Source of the DNA: Dermatemys mawii | Taxonomy: Eukaryota > Chordata > Testudines > Dermatemydidae | Assembly: GCA_007922305.1 (NCBI GenBank) | Contig: ML677334.1 | Location: forward strand, 57,667,967-57,731,966 | Reading direction: 5' to 3' | DNA: 64,000 bases | Part shown: positions 10,845 through 23,296 of the stretch, in pieces | How the letters are laid out: the number at the start of each line of letters is the position of its first letter | Position numbering within the stretch: position 1 is the stretch's first letter | Made by a program: the position numbers and the translations under genes | Notes under the pieces: generated by a model | Told to the model about the DNA's origin: nothing | The model's database searches: none | Seen by the model: only the letters and a program-made list of their open reading frames with translations

Positions 10845-11400
10845 GGCCCAAAGCCAAATGTTTTCACATGGAAATCCTCAACAAAAAAATGAAAAAAAAA
10901 TGTAATTTTCATCAAAAATTTTCAAGAACAATTTTGATTTTTCAACAGAAACTGGAAAACCAAAATAATTCAGCCAAAAAAGAGAGTTTTAGTATTTGAT
11001 GGGAGTTGAGGTTCGTTCCTTATATCCCTTATTCCCCTCTCTGGACTGGGATCCCCAGCTGGACTACATCACACAAAATGCATCATACTTCCCTTTTTGG
11101 TGAGGAGAAACTGTCCATCATGGAGTCTCTGGCTCTGGTGCATTATGGGGATGTCATCCAGCTGGGAATTCCCTCCCATAGAGAAGAATGGGGCATGAGT
11201 AGGGTGACCAGACAGCAAATGTGAAAAATGGGGACATGGGGTGGAGGGTAATAGGAGCCTATATAAGAAAAAGCCCCCAAAATCGGGACTGTCCCTATAA
11301 AATCACCCTACAAACTACAGCTACAATTTCAGTTTTTGGCTGAAATATTTAATGAAAAATTGAGATTTGTGCACAGAAAGCAGCTACTCTTTAGCTGAAA
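10845..11400. mobile_element. old MITE-like repeat carrying a nested MITE
   Basis: A-rich GAAA/TTTTCA repeats at both ends flank a middle with CATTATGGGGATGTCATCCA and CTGGGAATTCCCTCC. The same type of end sequence and middle is seen at 28139-28753. A different short element is inserted at 11200-11310. Confidence 0.55.
11200..11310. mobile_element. 110-bp MITE (TAGGGTGACCAGA family)
   Basis: It begins TAGGGTGACCAGACAGCAAA and ends CTATAAAATCACCCTA; TAGGGTGA and TCACCCTA are the inverted ends. GGAGCCTATATAAGAAAAAG is its typical middle. I recognise this as one of the commonest short repeats of turtle genomes. Confidence 0.85.
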
Positions 11401-11410
11401 ACCCAATTAG

Positions 11411-11815
11411 TCACTGAAAATCAGTGGCAGCCAGAGTCCCAGGCCCTTTTAAATCAACGGCCCCAGAGCAGCTACTCCTTTTGCTCTCCCGTTGGCGATG
11501 GTGGTGGTGGAGGTGGGACGTTAAAAGTAACATCCAAGACCCTTTTGCGCCCCACCCCCACCCCCGCATGGCAGCCCTGCCGGTAGGATCTGTACGGCAG
11601 GGCCACCGACAGGAAAGAGCAGCAACATTCAAGAGCTGCCATGGCAGTGCTTTAACGTTACTCCCCTTACCTGTCAGCGGCCCTGCCAATACAGACCCCA
11701 CTGGCAGGGCCACCACTGGGGGGGTGGGGTTCAAAAGGGGCAAGGACGTTAATGCGCTGCTGCGACAGCATTTTAATGTGGGCTGCTACAGACTGGTACC
11801 AGCTTCTTAACAGGA
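11411..11815. repeat. GC-rich repeat block with GGCAGGGCCACC units
   Basis: It repeats the pieces ACGTTA, GGCAGGGCCACC and GCCCTGCCGGTAGGATCTGT with small variations, giving open frames on both strands. Those frames have no recognisable domain. It is probably part of an interspersed repeat. Confidence 0.5.
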
Positions 11816-12727
11816 CGCAATACCAGCCCATACCAGCTCACTTTCACTCTTGGTTGAGATCAAGTGTAACTAACACATATGAATCAATATCTACCAGCCT
11901 TAAGTAGTCCTGAGCTCAGGCCTTCTAAACTCAGCTAGTGCTGCATCCCAAGTGCTATTTATTCTTATGGCTGCCACCTTTGAAGACATGGAGGATTTGA
12001 GTGTTTTGATAGCTCTGAAATAATAAATGATAATCACCATCATTTAAAGATTTAGAACCAGCAAGAATTCTAATTACAAAACATTGCCATCAAAAATGGG
12101 GATATGTCTTCCAAATATACTACTGAACAGTCCAAAGCTCTAGCTTCTGGAGCAAATAGTTGCAAAATAAGTTTGCTTTGGGATATTAATGTGGCCTGTG
12201 TTTGTCAGTTATGAACAATGAGTTGAAAAAAATTTGAAAATTTCCCACAATTAAAAAAAATCAGAAACAAATGCACATAATTTATTCTCTGTTATTCAAC
12301 CATCTTTAGCTGTGAAGCCAAACTCTGTTTTCACTTACATCCATGGAAGTCCAAAGTCACATCCATTCCTGCATATCTTTACTTTTGCATGCAACTAGTC
12401 CCACTGATTTCAATGAGGCTTTAATGGGCACTAAATCAATTGAAGTCAATGGTGTTACTCTGGATTTACACCTGTGTAACTGAGAGCAGATTTGGACCCC
12501 TTCACTTTAATTAGCATGCCCTCAATGTGTGAACGAATAAAAGTTAGGCTTGAGTTGAGTTAGAAATTTGATTCTTGAATTGTAATTTTAAGAAAATTGT
12601 TAGCATAATTTATCATTCTGTATTAGTATTTTAGAGTGTGATATAAAAGAGAAATAAATGTTGTGCGTGTTTTGACAGGCATTTGCAATCCCTTGAATAC
12701 TTCTTTAACACCAATTATTGTTGACAG

Positions 12728-12949
12728 ATGTTCCTGCAAAAACTTCCACTGGAACCATTGTGCTTGTAGTTGATGATTCCAATTATAAGTGTCCAACTCT
12801 TACTACTGAAATAAGAAAAATATGTATGGATTCTCCATCAGTCATTATCACAGCAAAAGATCTGGATGGTGGTCTATATAGTTCTCCCTTCACATTTACC
12901 ATAGCTAATCAACCTCCAAGAGCTTCATGGAGTATTAGACCACTAGATG
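12728..12949 (+). CDS. DSG1: DSG1-like exon 11 (EC4-EA, cysteine-bearing)
   Basis: The acceptor is ttgttgacag and the donor gtgagt; 222 nt with split codons at both ends. It starts DVPAKTSTGTIVLVVDDSNY and contains KCP and KICMDSPS, the paired-cysteine pattern of the desmoglein EA domain (NDNCPS...CSSSPS in DSG3). Human DSG1 has replaced this segment with a Ser/Thr/Asn-rich linker, so this copy retains the ancestral form. Confidence 0.95.
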
Positions 12950-14085
12950 GTGAGTAAAGTTAAATTTTTATAACATAATAAGTCATAGAAATAAAAACTC
13001 ATTTAGGGTTTTCTTGCTTGTTTGTTTATGTGTAAGATTGACGACAATGAGAATCAAGCATCTAATAGAAATAAAGATGAACAATAAAGTTATTGGGCCT
13101 CGTTCTGATCTTGCTTGAATAGTTTTTATATAGGCATAGTTCATTGGGTAACTGGAGTTGCTCCTGATTTTCAACTGGGTAAAATGAAAAAGAGGTTCAT
13201 TATTTGTATTTTATCTAAAATTATTAGCTTTAAAATATAAACCTATATGAAGATTCCATGGGACAGCTATGCTTTTGATTTTATTTTGCTGCACTGTAAT
13301 TATGGTGTATAGTGGGTATAGATGAGTAGGGTCTAAAGCTAATCTAGTAATTATTTTGTTTTGTGAATTGCCCAAAGAGTACTGAATATGTCATGAAAAT
13401 CCCTACTATATTAATGATTTGATGTTATCCATGAATTTCTTGCTCAACAGAATACTTGATTTATGAAGTTAGTGTATTAGTATTGCAAATACAAATTGTA
13501 TTACAGTCTACAATCCTGAACCCACTGACATTTTTTGCCACTGACTTTAGTGAAAGGAGTGCCCTCTACATTAGTTTAATACATTAGTTACATAAATTAC
13601 AGTGTGCTTTTCAGATTCTATTTTAAATTGTAATAGTCACAGATTACTCTTTCAGTTAGCTATGTAAGACATCCAACCAGGGATTGGAAACAATATCAAA
13701 TGACTTAGAGCAAGTGTGAGCAAGTGGTGTTCCAACCATGCTGTAAATACAAGTCCAGATATTTTGTATAGCGTCAAATCTCCCCCTTTGGGTGGGAGGG
13801 TTATAAACAAGTCACTTCAAAATAATCTCCACACAAAGCTTACTCTCCAGGCTTGGCTTTTCTTCTCCCAGAATGTCTCAGCCCAACTCCCTAGATTTCT
13901 CATTAGTGGAGTTATTAACTCCACCTTCTTTATATCCAGGATGGAGTTAATAAACCACACTTGAAACATAGTCAAGAAAGTTCACTAAGCATTTCCCAAA
14001 GAGTCAAAACCTGCCAAGAAGGTGGGACTATAGGAGAACCTGCCACCTTGTTGCACCAAACAACACAGTGTAAATTTTGAATGGA

Positions 14086-14307
14086 ATATATATTATTTTA
14101 TTTATATTTCAATAGCACCCAGAACCCCAACTGGGATCTAGGGCCCAATATAATAGGAATTACACAAATACATAGTAAGAGTAATCATTGTCCCAAAGAA
14201 CTTAGTCTACTTTCACTTCTACAGAAGTGTTTAAATGGACAAGTGAAGTGACTTGCCCAATATCATAGAACAGGTCAGCAGCAGAGCCAGAGTAGAAACC
14301 CCAGGTG
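14086..14307 (+). repeat. MIR/CORE-SINE-like fragment
   Basis: AGTGAAGTGACTTGCCCAAT, followed by CATAGAACAGGTCAGCAGCA and GAGCCAGAGTAGAAACCCC, is the familiar MIR/CORE-SINE body in decayed form. Confidence 0.7.
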
Positions 14308-14454
14308 GGTTCAGCATGAGAATATCATCTTAGTCTCAATCTTCATATTCTGTATTGTAAACACCATAATAATTGCCAAAAGGTCTAGAAAAGAGTAAAT
14401 TTTTAAAGCAGAATTCTTAATTTAAATAATTATTTTATTCTTTTCTTCCAAAAG

Positions 14455-14826
14455 GTTACTCTGCAGAACTGAGAGCTCAAAATATGGAGTTTGCCATTTA
14501 TAACGTCTATGTCCATCTGATAGATAACCAAGGCATAAGATGTGAACGACCACAGAGAATTCCTTTGCAAGCCTGTCTTTGTGATAGCCACCTAATATGT
14601 ACTACTGGTGCTACAGAAATAATTGATTATGAACCAGTTACGGACAGCGTGATGATTGATTATGATCTGGTCACTATTGGTGGTAGTATTGTTATACCTG
14701 ATGGTACAAGTCTCGGTTATACTGATGTTTATGTTAGCATAGGAGTACGGCCTGGCGAGACTGGAACAACTACACTTGGTGGTGCTGCTATTGCTCTGCT
14801 GTTTTTAGGAGGCTTAATATTTTTGT
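14455..14826 (+). CDS. DSG1: DSG1-like exon 12 (EA domain, linker, transmembrane start)
   Basis: The acceptor is ttcttccaaaag and the donor gtaagt; 372 nt. The first half (YSAELRAQN..IRCERP..ACLCDSHLIC) is the EA domain with CLCD like the VCQCD of mammals. Then comes an acidic linker of about 55 residues with two copies of IDY(E/D)xVT eleven codons apart. The exon closes in LGGAAIALLFLGGLIFLC, most of the transmembrane helix. The linker looks longer than in mammalian desmogleins. Confidence 0.95.
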
Positions 14827-16013
14827 GTAAGTATTCAGTAAGGTATGCTATTTAATGATGTTCTATGCAAAAAGTACTGTTTTACTCTTCCAAAATATTT
14901 TTTTTAATTTTTTTATTAAAACATAGAGGCACAGAGTATCTCTGTGGAAAAAAAGAAGCATCCTTTAAATAATATAAATTTTCGCATTCAGTTTATTCAG
15001 AAAATATTATTTCTCTCCTTTTATATATAGCTTTTTCTTTGTACAATACCCTTACCATTATAAGGCTCTTATGCTGCTCCCACTGAAGTCAATGGGAGTT
15101 TAGGCAGGATCAAAAAGAAGTGTGGAAGTTAGGATCAAGAATCAGTAAAATCTGGACAAAAATAGGCTCTAAAACTTTACCACAACTTGCATTTATCTCA
15201 GTAACATAAATGAGCCTCCTTATTTCAAAACAGTTCTAAAAAGAGCAGTCCATGCTAAACTGAAAATAAACCAAAAAGTTATAAATAAGCCAGTCCTGAT
15301 TTCAGTAAAGGCAGAACAAAAAATTTCATGGACTTCAATGGTAGCAAGATCAAGGCCCTAATGTTTAAGTCAATTTCTGAGCTGGTGATCATTATGTTGA
15401 TGAAAATTAACATTTTCTGTGAGAACAACTAGAATACATCACTTATTTAAATATGTCCTCATTTTTCAAACAATGGAAGGGAGAGGAAAAGAATGAATCC
15501 ATCCACACTGTAGTGTTTCAGCAGTAAAAGTGGTAAATGAACTTTAGAAATGGCCAGAATCACAAAATTGGTGACAATTTTCAGCAGTATGATTGCTCTT
15601 AACATGCTGGTCAGAAATGAAGAGCTTAACCATAAAAAACAAACAAACCTTTGTTTTACTGTATTTCACAGTTGTGTTAGAAAATGTAGGAAATTATTCT
15701 TGCCACATAAAAACTCTCATATTCTGAATGTCCTTCTAACAACATTTTGAAATGGTCTGATTCACAAATATTGGTTACATCTACTGTAGGAATCTAATTT
15801 GTTTCCCATTTTAGTACTTTATTTTTAAAACTTTGATTACAATTGGGCAAATAAAAATAGGTGCAAATTTTCAAAGATACAAATAGCTGTTAGGCACCCA
15901 TTGACTTTCAGTGAAAGTTATGCGGCTAGAACAAAAATGTTCTATTTTTGCCTTTGAAAACCACCTCCATAATCAATAGCTGCTAGGGTAAACCATGAAC
16001 TTAATGTTATAAT

Positions 16014-16542
16014 GTGACATGCAGGGTTGGTGCAAGGATATTTCGCGCCCTAGGTGGAACTTCCACCTTGCACTCCCCCCTCCATCCTCCACCCAGGGAG
16101 CTCTGCAGCAGCTCCCCGCCCCCACTACCTGGGGAACCCCGCGGCAGCTCCCCTCCCCAGCTTACCTCCACTCCACCTCCTCCCCTGAGCATGCCACCGC
16201 ACCGCTTCTCCCTCATCCGGGGGAGGAGGCAGGGCCTGGATTTGGGGAAGAAGTTGGAATGGTGGTGGGGAAGAGGTGAGGTTGGGGTGGGGCGGGGGGG
16301 CACCTATGCTTGGTGAGCTGAGCACTAGACCTTCCCCTTCCCCCCTCCGCTGCCAGCTGCTCCCATGAGAGGAGGGACTGGCCGCGCCATGGGTGGCCCC
16401 TCTGGAGCCGGGAGGCAAGGAGCAGCAGCAGCCCCTTGTGCTCTGCTGCATAAAAAAAAAAATTGGGCACCGCGTTTTGGTGCCCCCAACCCTTTGGCGG
16501 CCACCTAGTTCGCCTAGTGGTTGCACTGGCCCTGGTGGCATG
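16014..16542. mobile_element. GC-rich hAT-type MITE with 8-bp duplication
   Basis: The body 16022-16534 has inverted ends CAGGGTTGGTGCAAGG / GGTTGCACTGGCCCTG. The flanks GTGACATG (16014-16021) and GTGGCATG (16535-16542) differ by one base. The centre is C/G-rich and yields several overlapping open frames that are by-products of composition. It is inside intron 12. Confidence 0.85.
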
Positions 16543-17589
16543 TATGGGCAGATCTGCATGCATCACCTTGCTGCATTGGCCCATTGCTGTAAGGCCCATT
16601 GTTGTATAATTCACAGCCAACTCCCCTGCATTTTACTGCTCCTCTTAAAGTCAGTAGAAATGACAGGTTATTTATTTGTAGGTCTTGGCCAAAGAAATCC
16701 CCCATCCCTAATTTGTCTGTTCTTGGGCTCTAAATATTCAATTTCCCAAACTTTTATAGTGTGTTCCCTCACCAGGATCCTTGGGGTACAATCATTTAGT
16801 AGAAATACCTTAAAGCACAATAAAAACATGTTGAAAACCATCCTATTCAAACATCAGGTCAACAGGACAAATCAATGGGATCCAAAAGTGGAAGAGAAGT
16901 CATAAATGTGTAGCCAAATACACTAGTAGATCGTATGTCTCTTGTCCCCCGGGTTTTGAGATTTTCATGTGTCTTCCCAAATGCCTAAATTTCACATAGA
17001 AATTACAGATGAGGATATTTATAATCATAAGAACCACCATAGATACCCCTATAGTTAAGGTAGGCTGACACTTTCCATTTTAAGACCCTGCTTATAATTT
17101 TGCCAAACTTAATCTGTGCAGGCTGAAATTTTCCATGCCAGGTTTCTGCCTCAGCCTGATTTACTTTTGTTGTCGTTGAACATTTCAGCTAAAACAATTC
17201 AGCTGTTTCTGAGAATTGGGGTTAAGGGAAATAAACTGTTTTCAAGATATTAAAATATTCTTATAACTAACTATTTGATTTAGAAGCTCTAGCATTTCTA
17301 AGCTTTGTTGTCCCCATGAAAATCAGGCCAAATTTAGCCAAGTAATAAGCCTAAGAAAATCACCATTCTCACATGCTCAGTAGAGACTTGTAAAAGTTTT
17401 GTGGCTACATTCTTTAGATTCCATCTCTGCTGGGCATGTTTCAGTCCAGGACTGCAAAGGCTGTAGCAGAACTTTTCCTGAAGTTGTACCTCCTGGCAGC
17501 TGAAGTCCACTATGTTCAGCTTCACAGGAATTCTTCTTTGCTCTCAGTGATCCCATGCTAGTGCTCAGGCAACAAAGAGGAAAAGAAGG

Positions 17590-17880
17590 AAGCAACCTGA
17601 CTGGAATGTAGAGGGGTGAGGAGCAATGAAGGGGAAAAAAGAAGAATAGGAGCAGTGGGAAAGAGAAAAGTAGGAGGAGAAGGAGCTGAAGGAGATGGTG
17701 GCAGGAGCTAAGGGGTGGAGGTGGATAGGCTTAGAAGGGGCTGAAGGAAGGAGGTGTGGGGGCAGGGATGAACAGAGAGGCAGGGGGCAGGAGTCATGGA
17801 GCTGGATAGGAACAGAATAGGAGAGAGGCAGGAGTCAGGAAGGTAGGGGTATATAGGAGCAGAGATTGACAGAGACACAT
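17590..17880 (+). repeat. purine-rich (GGAG/GAA) tract
   Basis: About 290 bases with very few pyrimidines: GGGGTGAGGAGCAATGAAGG, GTAGGAGGAGAAGGAGCTGA and GGCAGGGGGCAGGAGTCATG, among others. It is degenerate, not a simple microsatellite. Confidence 0.8.
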
Positions 17881-18249
17881 GTCAAGTGAATTGGAGCAAG
17901 AGGCGGGACAGGTTGGAGGCACAGGAGCGGAAGGGTTTATAAGCACCGGAGCACACTCCCCTCCAGAACCTGGAACTGAACCCGTTATTCCAGTGTCTCA
18001 GCATGGTGTAACAAATAGCTGTGAAACCCACTGGCAAGTATGTATGTCATCCCCTTCTAGTGTCCGGTCCACATAGAGGATAACCTACCACTGACTTTGT
18101 TATCTCAAGTGGTAAAGGTATGTGCTGTGGTCTGAAGTGGTAGAGGTCTCTACCCTATTGGTGTCTCATGTGGGGATCCACATGGTTCCTGATGATGAAA
18201 ATTTTCAGTTTGCTTTTTTAAAAACCTAGGCAATGATATTTTTAAAACT

Positions 18250-18440
18250 GTATTAAAAGAATATTAAGGTTGCAAAGTCAAACTCAGACTTGAGGAAATG
18301 CCAGAAGTAAGTTTGCCTGTGAACATTTAAATTTGGCCTTCTTGTTCATATGCATTATGATACATTCTTAATTACATGATCGCATACTATTTTATCCACA
18401 GGACTTCTGCCTTATTCAGTGCACAGGATTGTCTTGGTTG
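18250..18440 (+). repeat. dispersed repeat family A, copy 2
   Basis: It shares TTGCAAAGTCAAACTCAGAC, GGAAATGCCAGAA, GCATTATGATACAT, TAATTACATGATCGCATA and ATTCAGTGCACAGGA with the copy at 55339. Confidence 0.7.
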
Positions 18441-19529
18441 TGTCATGAATGAGTCTCTTATCTGTGGAACTCTTGTCCCATGCTTAGTAGAAGTCGGAAG
18501 GTGAAGGAGGCAGGAGCTTGCGAAAAGAGGGCCTCATGGTTAAGGCAGTTGAAAGCTGCTCTGAAGAACTGGATTATATCCCGGTCTCTGCCACAGAGTT
18601 CCTACATGTTTCTGTAGTCAATTTGAGCTAATTTTTGAACATATACAATTGTTAAGTACCCTAAAAAATCAGACCTGAGAGGTCTTCAAGTTGAGCACAC
18701 AAAGCAGTGGATATTTTGAACTTAATCTCTCTCTCTGTCTCTCTGCCTTAGTATTGCCAGTGTAAAGTGGTGATAAAACTTACACCTTACCTCTCCATAA
18801 TCTTTGTGATGTATTCAGATACTATAGTAAGAGCACCATAGAAACGCACATGAGAAAATTAATAATTTGGTATTTGGTACAGAGTTTGCATATGTACAGC
18901 AAATAAAGCTTTGGAGCACATATTGAAAGAGAAGGATAAAAACAAATGTTGGATAACTGCCCATTCTGTGAATGAGGCATGGTCCTTGGGAACTATAGCA
19001 TGCGATTGTGTAATTAAAGCTTGTCTCATAATGCATATGCATAAAAGGGCTGAATTACCATTGCCAGGGCAACCTTAATTTCTTTTGGCTTAGGTTCTAA
19101 CAATGACTTCAAAGAATAATGTCTGCCCATACATGTAGATTCAAGTTACCCTGAACCTGAGTCTGCTTTGTTGTAAAGTGTTACTGATATACCTGTATGG
19201 ACCAAAATCTGCTCCCAGTTATACTGGAATAAATCTGGATTAGTAACTCCATTCTGCTCCAGATTTACTCCATTGCAAGTGGGAACAGAAGTTCTCCTGA
19301 TGACAAAATAATATGTGCATTTTCAAAAAGTCATTAGTGATTCTGAGTGTCCTAGTTTTGAGTTCCCAACTTGAACTATCTTAAGGGAGTCAGATTTTCA
19401 GGAAGTGCGGATCACCAGCCCTCTGAGGTTAAAGAAATCTGAAGAACTTGATCTAGATGTAGATACATGCTCAGAGATGGAAATACATTAAAAAAATATA
19501 ATTGGTTTAATTTTTTTTTCCTCCATTAG

Positions 19530-19678
19530 TGTTTCCAATTTTGATGGCAATGAGTGACTGTTGTGGTTATGGAGTTAGGCCTGTAGGTGGTGTTGGGGCT
19601 GGATTTGAACCTGTACCTGAATGCACAGAAGGAGCAATTCATTCATGGGGAATAGAAGGAGCACATCCTGAAGACATG
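19530..19678 (+). CDS. DSG1: DSG1-like exon 13 (end of membrane helix, intracellular anchor)
   Basis: The acceptor follows a T-rich tract ending ccattag; the donor is gtcagt. It completes the helix with LFPILMAMSDCCGYG, where the CC is the place of membrane-proximal palmitoylation in desmogleins. It continues GAGFEPVPECTEGAIHSWGI, almost identical to mammalian DSG1. The last codon is Met and phase is 0. Confidence 0.96.
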
Positions 19679-20041
19679 GTCAGTTCATAGTTTGTAAAAA
19701 CACAAGTTATTTGTACTTAGAATTAATTCTATCGTAATGCCTAGAATTGAGACAGTGATTGTGGTGATGCATCTTTTTTTAAATAAAGGAATTGACAGTG
19801 CAAACTATATTACACATGCAAGTTTATTCATTGACATACATAGGACTTAAGACGCTTGAGTGAATACCTGAGTAAAGTTGCAGGATCAGGCCCAGAATTT
19901 GTAAAATGTTGCAGGTGACCTTTCCTTCCATGTAAATCAAAAATTTAAATAATTAGCAAGGTAAAAAAAGAGAGAAAATGGAAAATCACCCCAAATGGTG
20001 ATCATAGTGCATATTTAAATAGCTGAAATATTATTTTCCAG

Positions 20042-20105
20042 GCTATCACAGGCATCAGTGCATCAAGAGCAGGTGCCACTGCAGGTGACTTTGTTGACCC
20101 CTCTG
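20042..20105 (+). CDS. DSG1: DSG1-like exon 14 (small cytoplasmic exon)
   Basis: The acceptor is ttattttccag and the donor gtaagt; 64 nt, 21 codons plus one base. It reads AITGISASRAGATAGDFVDP. The sequence diverges from mammals (human ITTVIPQIPPDNANIIE) but size, phase and place between anchor and catenin-binding segment fit. Confidence 0.9.
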
Positions 20106-23100
20106 GTAAGTAGACACTGAATTTCTCTAAATTTTGTAATGCAGAGAGCCATCTTTCAGCATGGAATGTCCTTTTGATATAAAAGGCCATTATCTGATTT
20201 AAAAGATTTCCTTTGCCAATCGAAGGCCCAATCCCACAACATTTATTCATATAAATAGTTTCACTGAAGTCAATGGGATTTGTCATGTGAGTAAAGGACT
20301 ACTCGTGTGAGTAAGGTTTAAGCCTTAGACACAGGTAGATTTGGGCCTTAGTTATGTGTTTAAGATATAATTGTTTTGAAATATTTGCCAGTGCTTTCAA
20401 GCCCAAATACATCTTGCTTTAACATTCCAGTTAGCACATTATTTTTGCCTTATCAAAATTAACTATTTCAGTACAGTATAAGAAATATAAGCAAAAATCA
20501 TTTTCAGTATTGGAATAATGTAATTCTCAGTAATAGCTAAAGAGTTCAGTTCTTCCCTGACTTTAAGAAACGTTTGGCACCAAGGAGGGTGGGGACTGCC
20601 AGGGAGCTAGTTTCTGCTTCCTGATCCTTTGTCAGCCCAGACACAACATCCGCTAGAGCAGCCTTTGTGATACTCTAATTTATACCACTGCTATAAGGTT
20701 CCTTGGAGATCTTATGCCAGTAGAGAATAAGTTTAACCATGGTTCTTCGTTCCCCCAGTACTCTTCCTATGCCAAAGCATGAGGTGAGGATGGCTGACAC
20801 AGCAGCCACCTCCACTAGGTTGATGCCAGCAAGGAATTCCTTCCACAAATCGGATTCTATGATGGCCATTTATAGACAAAAATTTCATTAACCTCAAGAT
20901 AAATCAAAAGATGAAATCTTATGGTTCCGAAAATGGGAACTTTTACTCATGGATGTTAAGGGGAGCTTTGCCAGAATAATGACTATAGGATTAAGGCATT
21001 TGCAACTTCATTCCATCCTTCACATCAGTCCTCTTGCAAGAGCCTATGGGCCAAACTCTAACATCAGTTAAGATGAACAAAGGTTACTGCGTATAAATGA
21101 GAGCAAAATTTGGCCTTTGGGTGTAACTTCCCACAGTCATAGTCAAGACAATAGTGACTGAGCAATTAATTGTTTTAGTACAAGTTTACATTTGAGACCA
21201 ATGTATTGATTGAGCTTATATAAAGACTTCTGGAGAAAAGAAAATTCCATGCAACATACAGAACTTTAAAAGGAATTTTTCATTCTGCATTATGAATACT
21301 ATATTTATATACTTTAGCTATTGCCTTTTATTTCCCAACCCACCCAGAAATACTGCTTTTGAACAATTATTCAGAGCAAAGGCAGAAGGGACTTTCTATT
21401 CTTAACATCCAGTAAACATAGGGACTTATTTTCAGTAAGATTATTGGTGCACACTTATGCATGTCCGTATATTAAAGTACAATATCAGACATACTCATGC
21501 AAGTCTCTGATATATGCATACACACGACTACATAGTCACCTATCATGTGCATATGCAAATCAAGGATTTTTTCAAGCATATTGTGTATCCAAATGCAGGC
21601 CCAGAACCTTACAGAAATCAGGAAGATTGTAAGTGTATATTTTCATGCATTTAATTTTTATCGCAGTTCCACTATTTAGCACTATAGCACATTCCTCTGT
21701 GAATCTGTGATTGACACTAGCCCAAACTATCCTTAATTGATGGGTTACTAGATTTTTTTTAATGTTTGTAGTAATTAAATGGTGAGCAATTAATTACAGT
21801 GAAAGTTTTCCTCACAGTGTATTCTAGAATAATATTGTTTTCTATTTGTAGACATTTATACAAATGCATATGGAGGTGGAGCAGTGGTTGAAGAAACGAC
21901 AGGGCTCGGAACAGCTGTAGGTTATGGAACAGCTAACGGCTATGGGGCAGCTACTGCTTATGGAACAATGGGGAAAAAAGAGTCAATTGGAGGGACATTA
22001 AGAGAGTATAGAGAAGGAGGAGTGAATATGGCTTTCTTAGACAGCTACTTCTCAGAGGTAATTTATCTACTTGATTTTTAATACATTTATCTATATAATG
22101 TCAGATTCTAACTGGATTTACACCTGTGTAACTGACAAGTAACTTCAATGAAATCAAAAGGGTTACATAGTATAAAATGCTGTAAGTGAGAGGACAATCA
22201 CGCCCATTTTGTACATTGATAAGGAAAAAAGGGAATGATAAATGAAATTGCTTTATGTGTTGTTGATATAATAAATCTGAATGCTCAATATCATTTTGCA
22301 TTAAAATCCCATAGCTGAGGGATACAGTGGACATTTTCATTAATTGTCAAACTGGTTATTAATATGATTTGTCATTGCCTTGGTTAGGATTCGAGCTGGC
22401 AAATAACTCGTAGCAACTCATGTATTTTATTCACACTTTTTCTGTTTGTGAATTATCTATGAATAGATCATGAAATTCTTGAACATATTTTTTATTCAAA
22501 ATTTCTCATGAATTTCTTCATCAAATGGTTAGTGCATAGTTCAAGAATTGTGAACATTATCACTTCACACTGTCTTGTTGCTTTCTTATTGTCTCTGTTC
22601 CCTGAATGGATAACTAAGGTAACTAACCAACGTGGTGTGAAATGCAAATTTTATATTCAAATGTAAAATTCAGTTTGCATAATGTTGACTAGTTACATAC
22701 AGCATTTAAATATGGAACAGAAACAATATCATGGACTATGTTGTTATCTAACAACATGACCCTTGAGTCTCAAATGTTATAACTAAATATGCTATCAGAA
22801 TTGATTTCTGATGGATATTTGAACTCAAATGTCATTGTTCATAAGTACTTGTCCTAGCAAAAGCTTGAGAGGTTAAATGTTCACAGAAATCAAGCATAAA
22901 AGGGTGACAAATACTGATAAGTAGACATGTTATTAAAAATTCACGCAAATATTAATGGTTACATTTTCTCACTGCTTTTATCCACTTGTAGTTGTAGCCA
23001 TCTGTGTTCTGTGCTATTATCATAGTAGGTCACATTCTGCCTGGGAGTTCATGCATGCCAGAAATCTACAATTGGTAGATGAAGACCCATAGGGCACAAA

Positions 23101-23296
23101 TCAGCTGCCTCAGTTCTGGCCCAGTTTAAACATTACAGACGCATAGCTCTGCAGCTCTTCTGCTAGAGGCGCAATAGATGGAGGATAATGCACCATGACC
23201 AAACGTTCAGGGCCTACCTTTTAACAGGCGAATCACAATGATCCCTCCAATAACGCCTCTGATCTTCAACATCTCTTCTCCTGTTTTTGACACTAA
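20106..23296 (+). other. DSG1-like introns 14 and 15, remaining sequence
   Basis: Outside exon 15 (21852-22057) the sequence is AT-rich and non-coding. Small traces of old SINE sequence (GGATTTACACCTGTGTAACTG at 22115) are present. Confidence 0.6.
21852..22057 (+). CDS. DSG1: DSG1-like exon 15 (cytoplasmic; start of catenin-binding segment)
   Basis: The acceptor is tatttgtag and the donor gtaatt; 206 nt. It begins DIYTNAYGG (human VYTNEYGG), has a Gly/Ala/Thr/Tyr-rich middle with repeated YGTA/YGAA, then GGTLREYREGGVNMAFLDSY and FSE. The REGGxNMxFxxSYF motif starts the plakoglobin-binding region of all desmogleins. Confidence 0.96.

Larger units (their letters stand above)
14827..19529 (+). 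other. DSG1-like intron 12, remaining sequence
   Basis: Apart from the MITE (16014), purine tract (17590) and family A copy (18250), no exon or gene is seen. TCCCACTGAAGTCAATGGGAG at 15075 is a copy of the short dispersed motif described in the findings. Confidence 0.6.

Noticed and set aside
16014..16620. Several overlapping open frames on both strands
   Set aside because: All lie in or beside the GC-rich MITE at 16022-16534; Pro/Gly-rich frames in many phases are a composition effect.
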